Source: Stenotrophomonas raiganjensis (SeqCode)
GTDB lineage: Bacteria; Pseudomonadota; Gammaproteobacteria; Xanthomonadales; Xanthomonadaceae
DNA length: 64,000 bases
Assembly: GCF_030658505.1 (NCBI RefSeq)
Contig: NZ_JAUTXR010000192.1
Location: 1-64,000 of the forward strand
Direction of reading: 5' to 3'
Below, piece after piece: positions 48,333-57,638 of this stretch (within the stretch, counting starts at the first letter, position 1; each line of letters begins with the position of its first letter). Under the pieces are notes generated by a model that searched no databases, was not told the origin of the DNA, and saw nothing but the letters and a program-made list of their open reading frames with translations. Made by a program: the position numbers and the translations under genes.

Positions 48333-48923
48333 TCAGGCCGGGTCGGCCTGCAACGCCTGGATGCGACGCTGGTACCAGTCACCACCCAGCGGATCGAAGA
48401 CGGCCGAGCGTTCCATCGGTGCTTCGTATACGTGTACCGAAATGGCCAGCGCTTCATCGCTGGCATTGCGCAGGGTGTGGTACTCGTGTGGCGGGATCAG
48501 GCTGCCGGCACTGCCGCAGCCCCCGCGCAACACCGCATGGCGGCGGAAGCGCCAGCGTTCGCCGGCACATTCCAGCAGCTCATAGCGGGTGACCTCCAGC
48601 TCGCCCGACCACACTCCCTCCACACACCACATGGCATCGTGGTCGTGCAGCGGCGTGCCCTGCCCTGGGCCCCAGCTCATGGCAATCACGCTGTAGCCGT
48701 GTTCGCGGCTGTGGTACAGCGGGCGTCGCGCGTAATGATCACTGACCGGACGGTGCACGCACTCGGGCAATTCGATGCGGCTGTCCGCGATGGCTTCCTG
48801 CAGCGCCAGCTGCAGGTCGGCGGTGATGCGTTCGGCATCACCGGAGGTCATCGCCGCGTCGACTGCGGCGATCAACCGGTCGCGGCCGCGGAACGCCGGA
48901 AACGGAGAAGTCTGCAGGTCCAT
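48333..48923 (-). CDS. Cysteine dioxygenase-family protein
   Basis: A 196-residue cupin of the cysteine (thiol) dioxygenase family, oxidising cysteine or a related thiol to the sulphinate. The iron ligands are in LHDHDAMWCVEGVWSG (H-x-H) and PPHEYHTLRN (distal His). GSAGSL precedes, as usual. The ATG at 48923 is chosen from the conserved start MDLQTSPFP; a longer frame upstream has no support. The substrate (cysteine versus mercaptopropionate) is not resolved. Confidence 0.85.
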   Translation of the reverse strand: MDLQTSPFPAFRGRDRLIAAVDAAMTSGDAERITADLQLALQEAIADSRIELPECVHRPVSDHYARRPLYHSREHGYSVIAMSWGPGQGTPLHDHDAMWCVEGVWSGELEVTRYELLECAGERWRFRRHAVLRGGCGSAGSLIPPHEYHTLRNASDEALAISVHVYEAPMERSAVFDPLGGDWYQRRIQALQADPA

Positions 48924-49161
48924 GCCCCGACTGTAGCGGAGCATGGTTAAAGGAATGTTGGCGTTCGCGCGCGTCGCGCCCGCATTCATGACGAGCACGC
49001 GTGAAAGATGGTTCAGATGCGAATGCAGTAGAGCGATCACAATGGAACCCCGCGTGGCAGAAGTGGTCGAACACGACGTGTTCCACTTCAGCTGCGACAC
49101 TCCGCAACTTCGTGCCCGACGGGCACAAGGCTAGACTTCTCCGACTTACCTGGTTCTATAC

Positions 49162-50217
49162 ATGTCAGTGCGAATTATTAGCGATGCCGCGTTGCCGGCA
49201 TCGAAGGGCAAGGCTGCCACGATCAACGACATCGCACGACTGTCGGGAGTATCCAAGAAAACGGTTTCAAGAATCATCAACAACTCGCCGCTGGTGCGCA
49301 AGGACACCCGCGACAAGGTCGAGGCGTTGATGCGCGAGGTCGGTTACGTGCCCGATCCTCTCGCGCGCGGGCTGGCATTCCGCCGCTCCTTCCTGATCGG
49401 CCTGGTGTATGACGATCCGGGTGCCCAATGCATCGTCGACCTGCAGCACGGCGCGCTGGAAGCGCTGCGCGGCACCGGCTATGAGCTGGTGGTGCACCCA
49501 TGCGACAGCGAGGACCCCGCGTGCGCACAGGGGGTGCGCCGCTTCGTGCAGCAGCAGAAGCTGCATGGCGTGATCCTCGGTCCGCGCGCGTCGGAATCGG
49601 TGGCGTTGGCGCAGATGCTGGACGAGATCGACTGCCGCTACATCCGCATCGATGCGCATGCTTCGGAGGATGAAACCCAGGCCGTGGTCACCCATGACCG
49701 CGATGGTGCTGCCGCTGCAGCGGGCTACCTGCTTTCGCTCGGCCACCGTGACATCGCGGTGATCGCCGGACCGGGTGACCGGCGTGCCGCACGCGAACGT
49801 ACGCATGGTTTCCTTGATCGGCTGGCACAGGTGGGCCTGACCCTGCCGGGTGAGCGCGTACTGGAAGCGGGCGACACCTTCGAATCCGGCGTGCATGCCG
49901 CCGAACGGCTGCTGCTGGGTGAAGGCCGCCCCAGTGCGATCTTCGCCGGCAACGACGAGATGGCGGCGGGTGTGTACCAGGTGGCATTGCGTGCGGGCAT
50001 CGCGGTGCCGCAGCAGTTGTCGATCATCAGCTACGACGACAGCCCGCTGGCCTCGCGGCTGTGGCCGCCGCTGACGTCGGTGCGCCGCCATGTGTCCGAC
50101 ATCGGCCGCATGGCGGCGGCGATGCTGGTGCAGGCCGAGGTACCTGAGGCCCCGACTGCGGCCAGCGTGCATCCACAGCTGATGGTGCGCGGTTCCTGCC
50201 GGGCCGTGGACGCCTGA
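49162..50217 (+). CDS. LacI-family transcriptional regulator
   Basis: A 351-residue repressor-type regulator. The HTH is ATINDIARLSGVSKKTVSRIINN (about 19-41), followed by the hinge VGYVPDPLARGLA and the periplasmic-binding-like sensor domain (HRDIAVIAGP, SAIFAGNDEMAAGVYQVAL, SIISYDDSPLASRLWPPLTSV). It faces the cysteine dioxygenase gene divergently across a 238-bp gap; whether it controls that gene or a sugar system is unknown. Confidence 0.88.
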   Translation: MSVRIISDAALPASKGKAATINDIARLSGVSKKTVSRIINNSPLVRKDTRDKVEALMREVGYVPDPLARGLAFRRSFLIGLVYDDPGAQCIVDLQHGALEALRGTGYELVVHPCDSEDPACAQGVRRFVQQQKLHGVILGPRASESVALAQMLDEIDCRYIRIDAHASEDETQAVVTHDRDGAAAAAGYLLSLGHRDIAVIAGPGDRRAARERTHGFLDRLAQVGLTLPGERVLEAGDTFESGVHAAERLLLGEGRPSAIFAGNDEMAAGVYQVALRAGIAVPQQLSIISYDDSPLASRLWPPLTSVRRHVSDIGRMAAAMLVQAEVPEAPTAASVHPQLMVRGSCRAVDA

Positions 50218-50266
50218 GTGCCCTGCCCTCGCCTGTGCCGCTGCAGTGGCGCAGGCAGGCAACAAC

Positions 50267-50296
50267 GAAAACGGCGCACCCATGTGCGCCGTTTTC
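50267..50296. terminator. Bidirectional terminator between the LacI gene and phhA
   Basis: Stem GAAAACGGCGCAC/GTGCGCCGTTTTC with a four-base loop and A/T runs on both ends. Confidence 0.93.
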
Positions 50297-50322
50297 AGGG
50301 CAAAGCCGTGCGTGTTGTGTGC

Positions 50323-51216
50323 TTACACGTCGCCGCCGTCGGCCCAGCCTTCACCGGTGCCCGCCTGGAACACGCGGTCATCGCTCTGCACGTCACCGGC
50401 GGGCAGATGCGCCTGGTCGGCCAGTGCCGCGTAGATCGGGGTGAAGTCCGGCGACGTCGCCTGCATCAGCTGCTCGAAGCTGTCGATGACGAAGTAGGTC
50501 TTCTGGAAGGTGTCGATGCGGTACTTGGTGCGCATGATGCGCTGCAGGTCGAAGCCGATGCGGTTGGGCGCGGCCGATTCCAGCGAGTACAGCGACTCGC
50601 CCTTCGACGACACGATGCCGGCGCCGTAGATGCGCAGGCCGTCGGGCGTGTCGATCAGGCCGAATTCCACCGTGTACCAGTACAGGCGGGTCAGGTTCTG
50701 CAGTGCATCCGGGCCGATCGCGTGCGCTTTGACGCCGCCACGGCCGTACGCCTCCATGTAATCGGCGAACACCGGGTTCATCAGCAGCGGCACGTGGCCG
50801 AACAGATCGTGGAACAGGTCCGGTTCGGCGATGTAGTCGATCTGGTCCGGGCGACGGATCCACCAGGTCACCGGGAAACGGCGGTTGGCCAGGTGGTCGA
50901 AGAAATCCAGTTCCGGCAGCAGGCCTTCGACGCCGACCAGGGTCCAGCCGGTGGCGGCGCCCAGTACTTCATTGAGCTGGTCGAAGCGCGGAATCATGTG
51001 CGCGCTCATGCCCATCTCGTCCTGCGCATCCAGGAATTCCTGGCAGGCACGGCCGACCAGCAGCTCGCGCTGGCGCTGGTACAGCGTGCTCCACGTGGCG
51101 TGGTCGTCGGCGCTGTAGGTGTCCCACGGCTGCTCGACGAGCGCGGTGGTATACACCGGCACGTAGCCCTTGTCGGTCTGCTGGTGTTCGACGCGGCGGG
51201 GCTGGGCGAGGTCCAT
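50323..51216 (-). CDS. phhA: Phenylalanine 4-monooxygenase
   Basis: A monomeric, iron- and pterin-dependent bacterial phenylalanine hydroxylase that makes tyrosine. The 297-residue product contains the Fe ligands in PDLFHDLFGHVPLL (H-x4-H) and the Glu in LYWYTVEFGLI. It starts MDLAQPRRVEHQQ with AGGAG seven bases before the ATG. It is divergent from an Lrp/AsnC regulator, the arrangement seen for amino acid catabolic genes; regulation by that protein is inferred. Confidence 0.96.
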   Translation of the reverse strand: MDLAQPRRVEHQQTDKGYVPVYTTALVEQPWDTYSADDHATWSTLYQRQRELLVGRACQEFLDAQDEMGMSAHMIPRFDQLNEVLGAATGWTLVGVEGLLPELDFFDHLANRRFPVTWWIRRPDQIDYIAEPDLFHDLFGHVPLLMNPVFADYMEAYGRGGVKAHAIGPDALQNLTRLYWYTVEFGLIDTPDGLRIYGAGIVSSKGESLYSLESAAPNRIGFDLQRIMRTKYRIDTFQKTYFVIDSFEQLMQATSPDFTPIYAALADQAHLPAGDVQSDDRVFQAGTGEGWADGGDV

Positions 51217-51262
51217 GCGGCACTCCTGGATGGGATACCCACGATGCTAGGGCAGGGGGCGC

Positions 51263-51340
51263 GCAACAGGGTTGCAAAAGTTGCGTCGATTGGCCCTGTT
51301 GGCGCAATATCCTTGCGTACTCACCATGTTGCGGGGCAAC
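51263..51340. promoter_or_regulatory. Candidate Lrp/AsnC operators (GCAAC palindromes)
   Basis: Two palindromes GCAAC-AGG-GTTGC (51263-51275) and GTTGC-GGG-GCAAC (51328-51340), with another GTTGC half-site at 51280-51284, occupy the 125-bp phhA/regulator gap. The second ends one base before the regulator ATG, so it could act on autoregulation. Confidence 0.5.
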
Positions 51341-51341
51341 A

Positions 51342-51827
51342 ATGGCCGGAGAAGTCCAGTTCGATCGCACGGATATACGCCTGCTGGCCGAAATCCAGCG
51401 GGATGGGCGCGCCACCAACGCCGAGCTGGCGGCGCGGGTGAATCTTTCGCCTTCGGCCTGCCTGCGTCGGTTGCAGCGGCTGGAAAGCGAGGGCGTGATC
51501 GTCGGCTATGGCGCGCGGCTGGAACCGCGGCAGCTGCGCCTGGGCCTGCAGGCCTTCGTGCGGGTGCAGCTGGAAAAGCATGACCAGGCCGCCATCGGCC
51601 ACTTCGTGGACAGCGTGCAGGCGTGGGACGAGGTGGTGGCCTGCCACGCGCTGACGGGCGACATGGACTATCTGCTGCACGTCTACGTGCGCGACCTGGA
51701 GCACTTCTCGCGCTTCCTGCTGGACCGGCTGCTCAACGCCGGTGGCGTGGCCGATGCCAATTCCAGCTTCGTGCTGCGCACGGTGAAGGGCTTCCAGGCG
51801 TTGCCGCTGTCGCAGCTGGAGCCCTGA
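51342..51827 (+). CDS. Lrp/AsnC-family transcriptional regulator
   Basis: A 161-residue regulator with the classic HTH (FDRTDIRLLAEIQRDGRATNAELAARVNLSPSACLRRLQRLE) and a RAM-type ligand/oligomerisation domain (GDMDYLLHVYVRDLEHFSRFL). It is divergent from phhA, suggesting that it senses phenylalanine or a related amino acid and controls the hydroxylase gene; that ligand is inferred from position. Confidence 0.92.
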   Translation: MAGEVQFDRTDIRLLAEIQRDGRATNAELAARVNLSPSACLRRLQRLESEGVIVGYGARLEPRQLRLGLQAFVRVQLEKHDQAAIGHFVDSVQAWDEVVACHALTGDMDYLLHVYVRDLEHFSRFLLDRLLNAGGVADANSSFVLRTVKGFQALPLSQLEP

Positions 51828-51866
51828 GCGGCCACCAGGCGTGCCCGGTGGCCAGGCATCAATGGA

Positions 51867-52859
51867 TCAGCACTTGTCCTTGCGGCCCATCAGCTTGCCC
51901 AGGCGCGAGGCTTCCTCGCACTTCGGCGCGGCCACCGGTGCCGGTGCGGCCGCTGCGGCGCGCGCGCGCTGCAGCTGCTGGATCCTGGCGCGGATCTGCG
52001 GCATCGCTGCCATCGCGGCCTTTTCGCCTTCCAGGATCGCGGTGCCACGCTGGCTGAAATCGGCGGCACCGATGTCCAGTACCTTCGGGCGGATGACGAT
52101 GTCGGCGCGCGCCAGTTCCTGCTCGCCCAGGCGCTGGCCCATGATCGAGATGGACTGGTTGACGATGCCCAGCATGTCGGTCGGCGCCTTGCCGCTGGCC
52201 TTGCTGGAGATGTCCACGGCGATCACGAAGTCGGCGCCGAGCTGGCGTGCGGCATCCACCGGCACCGGGCTGACCACGCCACCATCGATGTAGTTGCGGC
52301 CGCCGATCTTCACCGGCTCGAACACACCGGGAATGCTGCTCGACGCGCGCACCGCCTGGCCGACGTTGCCGCGCACGAAGATTGCGCGCTCGCCGGTTTC
52401 GAGCTGGGTGGCGACGGCGGCGAACGGCTTCTTCAGGCGCTCGGCGGGACGGTTGGCGACCTGCTCGTTGACGTAGTCCTGCAGCTTCTGGCCCTGCACC
52501 AGGCCACCGGAGAACAGGCGCACATCGCGGATGCTGGCTTCGTCCAGCGCGACGGCCTTGCTCTGCATCTGGAACGCGTCCATGCCGCTGGCATACAGCG
52601 CGCCGACCACGCTGCCGGCGCTGGTGCCGGACACCACCGCCGGCTCGAAGCCGTTGGCCTCCAGCATCTTGATCACGCCGATGTGGGCGAAGCCCTTGGC
52701 CGCGCCACCACCGAGGGCGATGCCGATCTTGATGGGCTTGGCCTGCGGCACCACGGTCGGTGCCGGCGGCGGGGTCGGGCGGACCGGATCGCCACCGCAG
52801 CCGGCCAACAGGCTGATCAGGGCGACGGACAGCAGCATGCGGGGGCGGAACAGGCTCAT
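51867..52859 (-). CDS. Patatin-like phospholipase lipoprotein
   Basis: A 330-residue lipoprotein (SLLAGC lipobox, Cys21) with a patatin domain: oxyanion loop LGGGAAKGFAHIG, nucleophile GTSAG and the catalytic Asp in YIDGGVVSPVP, a Ser-Asp dyad. It resembles RssA/YchK-type proteins with an added lipid anchor. The Ala-rich C-terminal tail (APAPVAAPKC) is probably disordered. The ATG at 52859 is preferred over an upstream in-frame ATG at 52904. Confidence 0.9.
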   Translation of the reverse strand: MSLFRPRMLLSVALISLLAGCGGDPVRPTPPPAPTVVPQAKPIKIGIALGGGAAKGFAHIGVIKMLEANGFEPAVVSGTSAGSVVGALYASGMDAFQMQSKAVALDEASIRDVRLFSGGLVQGQKLQDYVNEQVANRPAERLKKPFAAVATQLETGERAIFVRGNVGQAVRASSSIPGVFEPVKIGGRNYIDGGVVSPVPVDAARQLGADFVIAVDISSKASGKAPTDMLGIVNQSISIMGQRLGEQELARADIVIRPKVLDIGAADFSQRGTAILEGEKAAMAAMPQIRARIQQLQRARAAAAAPAPVAAPKCEEASRLGKLMGRKDKC

Positions 52860-52964
52860 CGGCAGTGCGCTCGCGGCGCCGGATTCAGGAAAGGGCGCCA
52901 GCATACCGAAGCCGTGGCGGGGCGGGCAGGGTGGGGGAGTTGCCTATTCAGCAAAAACGACCCC

Positions 52965-52998
52965 GTTGGGTGCCGACCAAGGTCGGCACCTGCCCAAC
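52965..52998. repeat. Nested palindrome (SMAG-like)
   Basis: Inner GGTGCCGACC/GGTCGGCACC with loop AA, and outer GTTGGG/CCCAAC arms. Confidence 0.65.
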
Positions 52999-53005
52999 GC
53001 GTGGG

Positions 53006-54022
53006 TCAGAACCGGTTGTCACCGTCCAGCATCCGGCCCAGCCCTCCCAGAACCGAGCCTTCGCCGCGGCTCTGGCCACCGCCCTGCGGCGCAGCCATCC
53101 ACATGCGGCCGGCCAGGCGCGAGAACGGCAGCGACTGCAGCCAGACCTTGCCGGGGCCGGTCAGCGTGGCCAGAAAGACGCCCTCGCCACCGAACAGCAT
53201 GCTCTTGATGCCGGTCACCCGGCGTACGTCCATGTCCACGGTCGGGTGGTAGGCCACCACGCAACCGGTGTCCACGTCCAGGCGCTCGCCGGCGGCCAGC
53301 TCGCGCTCGATCACGCAGCCACCGGCGTGGATGAACACCCAGCCGTCGCCCTCCAGCTTCTGCATGATGAAACCCTCGCCGCCGAACAGGCCGGTCATGA
53401 TCTTGCGCTGGAACTGCACGCCGATCTGCACGCCGCGCGCGCCGGCCAGGAAGCTGTCCTTCTGGCAGATCAGGCGGCCGCCGTGCTGGTCCAGTTTCAT
53501 CGCCAGAACGGTGCCGGGGTAGGGTGCGGCGAAGGCGACCTTGCCCTTGCCGTGGCCGCTCTGGGTGTAGACGGTGGCGAACAGGCTTTCGCCGGTCAGC
53601 ACGCGCTTGCCGGCGGCCATCACCTTGCCCATGAAGCCGCCGCCCTGGTCGCCGTTGGCAGCGCCGAACACGGTGTCCATCTGCACCGTGGCGTCCTTGA
53701 ACATCAGTGCGCCGGCCTCGGCGATGGCGCTCTCGCCGGGGTCGAGCTCGATCTCCACGAACTGCATTTCATGGCCGACGATGCGGAATTCGATGTCGTC
53801 GGCGCGGCCACCGGCGCCGGCGGGAACCGGCGGTGGGGAGTGCGGCATGCCCGCAGGCGGCGACTGCAGTTCGGGTACCTCGGCAATCGATGTCCAGCCG
53901 CTCATGCCCTGGCACCAGGCCAGCGCACGCGGGTTGGCCTGTGCATAACGGCGCGCGGCCTCGTCATCAAGCGGGGCGATACGCTCGGCCTGGGCGGAGG
54001 CATGGAAGTACCACTGGGTCAT
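53006..54022 (-). CDS. GYF-like plus AIM24/TIGR00266-family protein
   Basis: A 338-residue protein. Residues 1-50 (MTQWYFHASAQAERIAPLDD...WTSIAEVPEL) look like a GYF_2-type domain, followed by a Pro-rich linker (PPAGMPHSPPPVPAG). The rest is an AIM24 (TIGR00266) double beta-helix domain: EIELDPGESAIAEAGALMFKD, GESLFATVYT and GGEGFIMQKLEG. The ATG at 54022 is chosen because it opens the GYF-like segment. Molecular function is unknown for both domains. Confidence 0.82.
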   Translation of the reverse strand: MTQWYFHASAQAERIAPLDDEAARRYAQANPRALAWCQGMSGWTSIAEVPELQSPPAGMPHSPPPVPAGAGGRADDIEFRIVGHEMQFVEIELDPGESAIAEAGALMFKDATVQMDTVFGAANGDQGGGFMGKVMAAGKRVLTGESLFATVYTQSGHGKGKVAFAAPYPGTVLAMKLDQHGGRLICQKDSFLAGARGVQIGVQFQRKIMTGLFGGEGFIMQKLEGDGWVFIHAGGCVIERELAAGERLDVDTGCVVAYHPTVDMDVRRVTGIKSMLFGGEGVFLATLTGPGKVWLQSLPFSRLAGRMWMAAPQGGGQSRGEGSVLGGLGRMLDGDNRF

Positions 54023-54180
54023 GGCGGCGGCTCTGCGCGGCTGGAAAAGCCCGAGTCTAGCGAGCGCGCCGGGGGAGGGCGACGTGGCCATGAACGGCGC
54101 GCATTTGCGGGGTGGGTGCTGTATTGCAACAATTATCTGGTAGCGCCGTTTTACCACCCCTCCAAACACAGCCTACCGCC

Positions 54181-56451
54181 ATGTCCCCGACCCGTACTTC
54201 CCGTGGCCGCCTTCCGGTCGCGCGCCCCCTCGTTGCCGCTCTTTCCACCCTGCTGCCGCTGGTTGCAGCCGCCCAGGAAACCCCCGCTGCCAAGGATCCG
54301 GTTGCCCTCGATGCCCTGCAGGTGACCGCGCAGCGCCGCGTCGAGAACGCCAAGGACGTACCGGTCGCGCTGAGCGCGATCCAGGGCGAGAAGCTGGATG
54401 TGCTCGGCTCGGCCGGCGATGACATCCGCTTCCTGGCCGCGCGCGTGCCCAGCCTCAACATCGAGTCGTCCTACGGCCGTGCCTTCCCGCGCTTCTACAT
54501 CCGCGGCCTGGGCAACACCGACTTCGACCTCAATGCCTCGCAGCCGGTGTCGCTGGTGTATGACGACGTGGTGCAGGAAAGCCCGTTGCTGAAGGGCTTC
54601 CCGCTGTTCGACCTGGCCAACGTGGAAGTGCTGCGTGGCCCGCAGGGCACCTTGTTCGGCCGCAACACTCCGGCCGGCGTGGTCAAGTTCGATTCGGCGC
54701 GCCCGTCGCAGGATGCCGATGGCTACATCCGCGTCGGCTATGGCAGCTACAACAGCTGGAACGTGCAGGGGGCCTACGGTGGCCCGCTCACCGACCGCTG
54801 GTCGGCACGCGTCTCGGCCATCTACCAGCGCCGCGATGACTGGGTCGACAACACCCGCGCCGGTGCCCCCAACAGTGGTTTCGAAGGCTATGACGAAGCC
54901 GCCGGCCGCGTGCAGTTCCTGTACGAAGGCGACGACTTCGAAGCGCTGTTCAACCTGCACAAGCGCAAGCTCAACGGCACCGCGCGCCTGTTCCGCGCCA
55001 ACATCATCCAGAAGGGCGGCAATTCGCTGGTCGAGAACTTCGACCGCGACAAGGTGGCCAACGACGGCGTCAACTTCTCCGACCTGGAAACCTGGGGCGG
55101 CAGCGCGCGCCTGCAGTGGAACCTCGGCTCGGTGACGTTGCATTCGATCACCGGCTACGAGACCGCCGAATCGCTCAACCGTGGCGACATCGACGGCGGC
55201 TACGGTGCGGCCTTCCTCGGTGCCGGCAACTACGGCCCGGGCCTGATTCCATTCTCTTCGGAGTCGGCCGACGGCCTGCCGCACCACCGCCAGTGGACGC
55301 AGGAAGTGCGGATCGAGTCCAACGAGTGGGGCCGCTTCGACTGGCAGGCCGGCGTCTTCTACTTCGATGAAGACGTGACCATCAACAACTTCAACTACGA
55401 CTCGCTGACCCCGGGCAATCCACAGACCGGCCACGTGGTGCAGAACCAGCGCAACAAGGCGTGGGCGGTGTTCGCTTCGGGCGACTTCGATGTCACCGAT
55501 CGCTTCAAGCTGCGCGCCGGCGTGCGCTACACCCAGGACAAGAAGGACTTCAGCGCCAGCGTGCTGCAGGCCGTTCCGTTCGGCACCCCGGTCAGCGGCC
55601 CGTACCTGGCCAACACCGACGTCAACGACGTCAGCTGGGATGTCAGCGGCGTCTACAAGCTGACCGACGACATCAACGCCTACGCCCGCGTGGCCAAGGG
55701 CTTCCGCGCGCCGTCGATCCAGGGCCGCCTGGCCTTCGCGCCGGGCCTGTCGCAGGCCGATTCGGAGAAGGTCATCTCGTATGAAGCCGGCATCAAGGCC
55801 GACCTGTTCGAGCGCCGCGCGCGCCTGGGCCTGAGCGTGTTCCGCTACAACGTCGACGGCCAGCAGCTGATCGCCGTGGGCGGCACCAACAACACCGCCA
55901 CCCTGCTTAACGCCGACAAGACCATCGGCCAGGGCGTCGAGCTGGACCTGGAAGCCTACCTGGCCGACAACGTCCTGCTGACCTTCGGCAGCAGCTACAA
56001 CGACACCGAGATCAAGGACAAGGATCTGGCGGTGGCGATCTGCGGCGGTGGCTGCACCATCAACGACCCGACCACGGTGATCAACGGCCAGACCTATGCG
56101 CTGGTGAACGGCAACCCGCTGCCGCAGGCGCCGAAGTGGATCCACAACGCGACCCTGCGCGTGGGCTTCCCGCTCAGCGATGGCAGCGAGCTGTACGCCT
56201 ACACCGACTGGGCCTACCGCAGCGCAGTGAACTTCTTCATCTACGAGTCGCCGGAATTCCGCGGCCGTAGTTCGCTGGAAGGCGGCCTGCGCCTGGGCTA
56301 CAACTGGGATTACGGCCAGTACGACGTGGCCGTGTTCGGCCGCAACCTGACCAACCAGACCCGCGTGGTCGGTGCGATCGACTTCAACAACCTGACCGGC
56401 TTCCTCAACGAGCCGCGTACCTGGGGCGTGGAGTTCACCGCGAAGTTCTGA
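54181..56451 (+). CDS. TonB-dependent outer-membrane receptor
   Basis: A 756-residue receptor with signal peptide (PLVAALSTLLPLVAAAQ) and a TonB box-like VALDALQVTAQRR. Plug domain motifs are FYIRGLGNTDFDLNASQPVS and VEVLRGPQGTLFGRNTPAG. The barrel ends RTWGVEFTAKF, a Phe-terminal C-terminus typical of TBDRs. Its layout resembles the iron-complex and carbohydrate-type receptors of Xanthomonadaceae; no ligand can be named. It is followed by a strong hairpin. Confidence 0.9.
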   Translation: MSPTRTSRGRLPVARPLVAALSTLLPLVAAAQETPAAKDPVALDALQVTAQRRVENAKDVPVALSAIQGEKLDVLGSAGDDIRFLAARVPSLNIESSYGRAFPRFYIRGLGNTDFDLNASQPVSLVYDDVVQESPLLKGFPLFDLANVEVLRGPQGTLFGRNTPAGVVKFDSARPSQDADGYIRVGYGSYNSWNVQGAYGGPLTDRWSARVSAIYQRRDDWVDNTRAGAPNSGFEGYDEAAGRVQFLYEGDDFEALFNLHKRKLNGTARLFRANIIQKGGNSLVENFDRDKVANDGVNFSDLETWGGSARLQWNLGSVTLHSITGYETAESLNRGDIDGGYGAAFLGAGNYGPGLIPFSSESADGLPHHRQWTQEVRIESNEWGRFDWQAGVFYFDEDVTINNFNYDSLTPGNPQTGHVVQNQRNKAWAVFASGDFDVTDRFKLRAGVRYTQDKKDFSASVLQAVPFGTPVSGPYLANTDVNDVSWDVSGVYKLTDDINAYARVAKGFRAPSIQGRLAFAPGLSQADSEKVISYEAGIKADLFERRARLGLSVFRYNVDGQQLIAVGGTNNTATLLNADKTIGQGVELDLEAYLADNVLLTFGSSYNDTEIKDKDLAVAICGGGCTINDPTTVINGQTYALVNGNPLPQAPKWIHNATLRVGFPLSDGSELYAYTDWAYRSAVNFFIYESPEFRGRSSLEGGLRLGYNWDYGQYDVAVFGRNLTNQTRVVGAIDFNNLTGFLNEPRTWGVEFTAKF

Positions 56452-56475
56452 TGCGGTGGCTGCGTTGATGCAATG

Positions 56476-56506
56476 AAGAAGGGCCGGCGCAATGCCGGCC
56501 CTTCTT
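56476..56506 (+). terminator. Terminator after the TonB receptor gene
   Basis: AAGAAGGGCCGGC/GCCGGCCCTTCTT with loop GCAAT; a 13-bp perfect stem, with a modest T-rich end. Confidence 0.85.
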
Positions 56507-56520
56507 CCTTACGCCCATTG

Positions 56521-56543
56521 GTAGTGCCGGCCGCTGGCCGGCA
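56521..56543. repeat. SMAG repeat (GTAG-TGCCGGCC type)
   Basis: GTAG followed by stem TGCCGGCC/GGCCGGCA, between the receptor terminator and the acid phosphatase gene. Confidence 0.8.
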
Positions 56544-56563
56544 ACGAGTGATCCGGCGCGCGC

Positions 56564-57403
56564 TTACAGCGCGCTCTGCGGGCGCACCTTCAGCACCGCA
56601 TTCTCGGTCGCGCAGTCGCGGCTCGAATGCAGGCCGGCCCTGCGCGCGGCAGCGATCTCCTTGCGCGCGGCCAGCAGGTCCTTGTTGAACGCAGCGTTGT
56701 CGTGCAGGCGGGCCACGGCGGTGGCGCCCATGAAGCGGCCTTCGAGGATGTCGCTCTGCCAGTGCACGTTGCAGACCAGGCGGCTCTCGCCGTAGTTGCG
56801 GCCACGGGCCTGGATGGCATCGGCGCGGTCCGGGGCGATCTCGGACAGGATCAGTGCCCAGGCCCAACCGATCGAGGTGTGGCCGGACGGGTAGGAACCG
56901 TTCTTGCGCAGGCCTTCCTCGTCCTTCGGCGAGCAGGTCGGTTCACCGTTGACCATGAACGGGCGCGGGCGCTGGTAGTGGTTCTTGGCCGCCTTGGTCG
57001 CCGCACTGGCGTCGATCCGGCTGCGCTCCAGCAGGCGATACAGCGCCGGGGTCTTCACCGCATCGACGTCGATGTCGGCGGCGCAGGAGAAGTGGTTGGC
57101 GCCTTCGGGGAAACCGAGTTCCGCATCGACACCGGCCTGGGCGAAGCGCGGGCTGCCACGCAGCGCGCGGGCTTCACGGCTGACCTGCTCGTCCAGGGCG
57201 AACGCGGCCGAACCGGCCACCGGTGGTGCCGGTACCAGGTCGAGGCTGGCCGGAACCGCGCTCTTGTCCAGATAGCCCACCGCCTTGGTGGTGATGTTGG
57301 CTTCGACGGCGGTCGGCTTGGTGGCGGTGGCGGCACAACCGGCCAGGGCCGCGACGACGGCAAGGCCGAGCAGCGGGCGGGCAGGGTGGGAAATCAGCGA
57401 CAT
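56564..57403 (-). CDS. Class A acid phosphatase lipoprotein (PAP2 family)
   Basis: A 279-residue periplasmic/lipid-anchored non-specific acid phosphatase (PhoN-like). Lipobox LAGC (Cys23). The three PAP2 phosphatase motifs are intact: KNHYQRPRP (K-x6-RP), SYPSGHTS, and SRLVCNVHWQSD (SR-x5-H-x3-D). The ATG at 57403 has GGAG eight bases upstream. The genes on both sides face away, so it is probably a single-gene unit. Confidence 0.92.
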   Translation of the reverse strand: MSLISHPARPLLGLAVVAALAGCAATATKPTAVEANITTKAVGYLDKSAVPASLDLVPAPPVAGSAAFALDEQVSREARALRGSPRFAQAGVDAELGFPEGANHFSCAADIDVDAVKTPALYRLLERSRIDASAATKAAKNHYQRPRPFMVNGEPTCSPKDEEGLRKNGSYPSGHTSIGWAWALILSEIAPDRADAIQARGRNYGESRLVCNVHWQSDILEGRFMGATAVARLHDNAAFNKDLLAARKEIAAARRAGLHSSRDCATENAVLKVRPQSAL

Positions 57404-57638
57404 GGACAGGCTCCGGGAGAGAAAACAACGCGCCATGATCGCAGCCCCCATACGACACTGCAGTGGCCATCGGTCATACGGCCAGACCCGGCATGGTCAT
57501 TGTCGCGATATGAAAAGCGTCATCGTTTGACGTCAGTCTCCTGATTCCGGGCGCAGCGCACGGACTTTCACGCGCCTGCACGCAGACGATCAGCCTTCAG
57601 CCGGGCCGGGGGGATCCGCTGACAGAGGGAGAGAAGCG

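Noticed and set aside
54151..56145. 664-residue open frame antisense to the second TonB receptor
   Set aside because: Shadow of the receptor gene; composition is repetitive, with no signal or domain.
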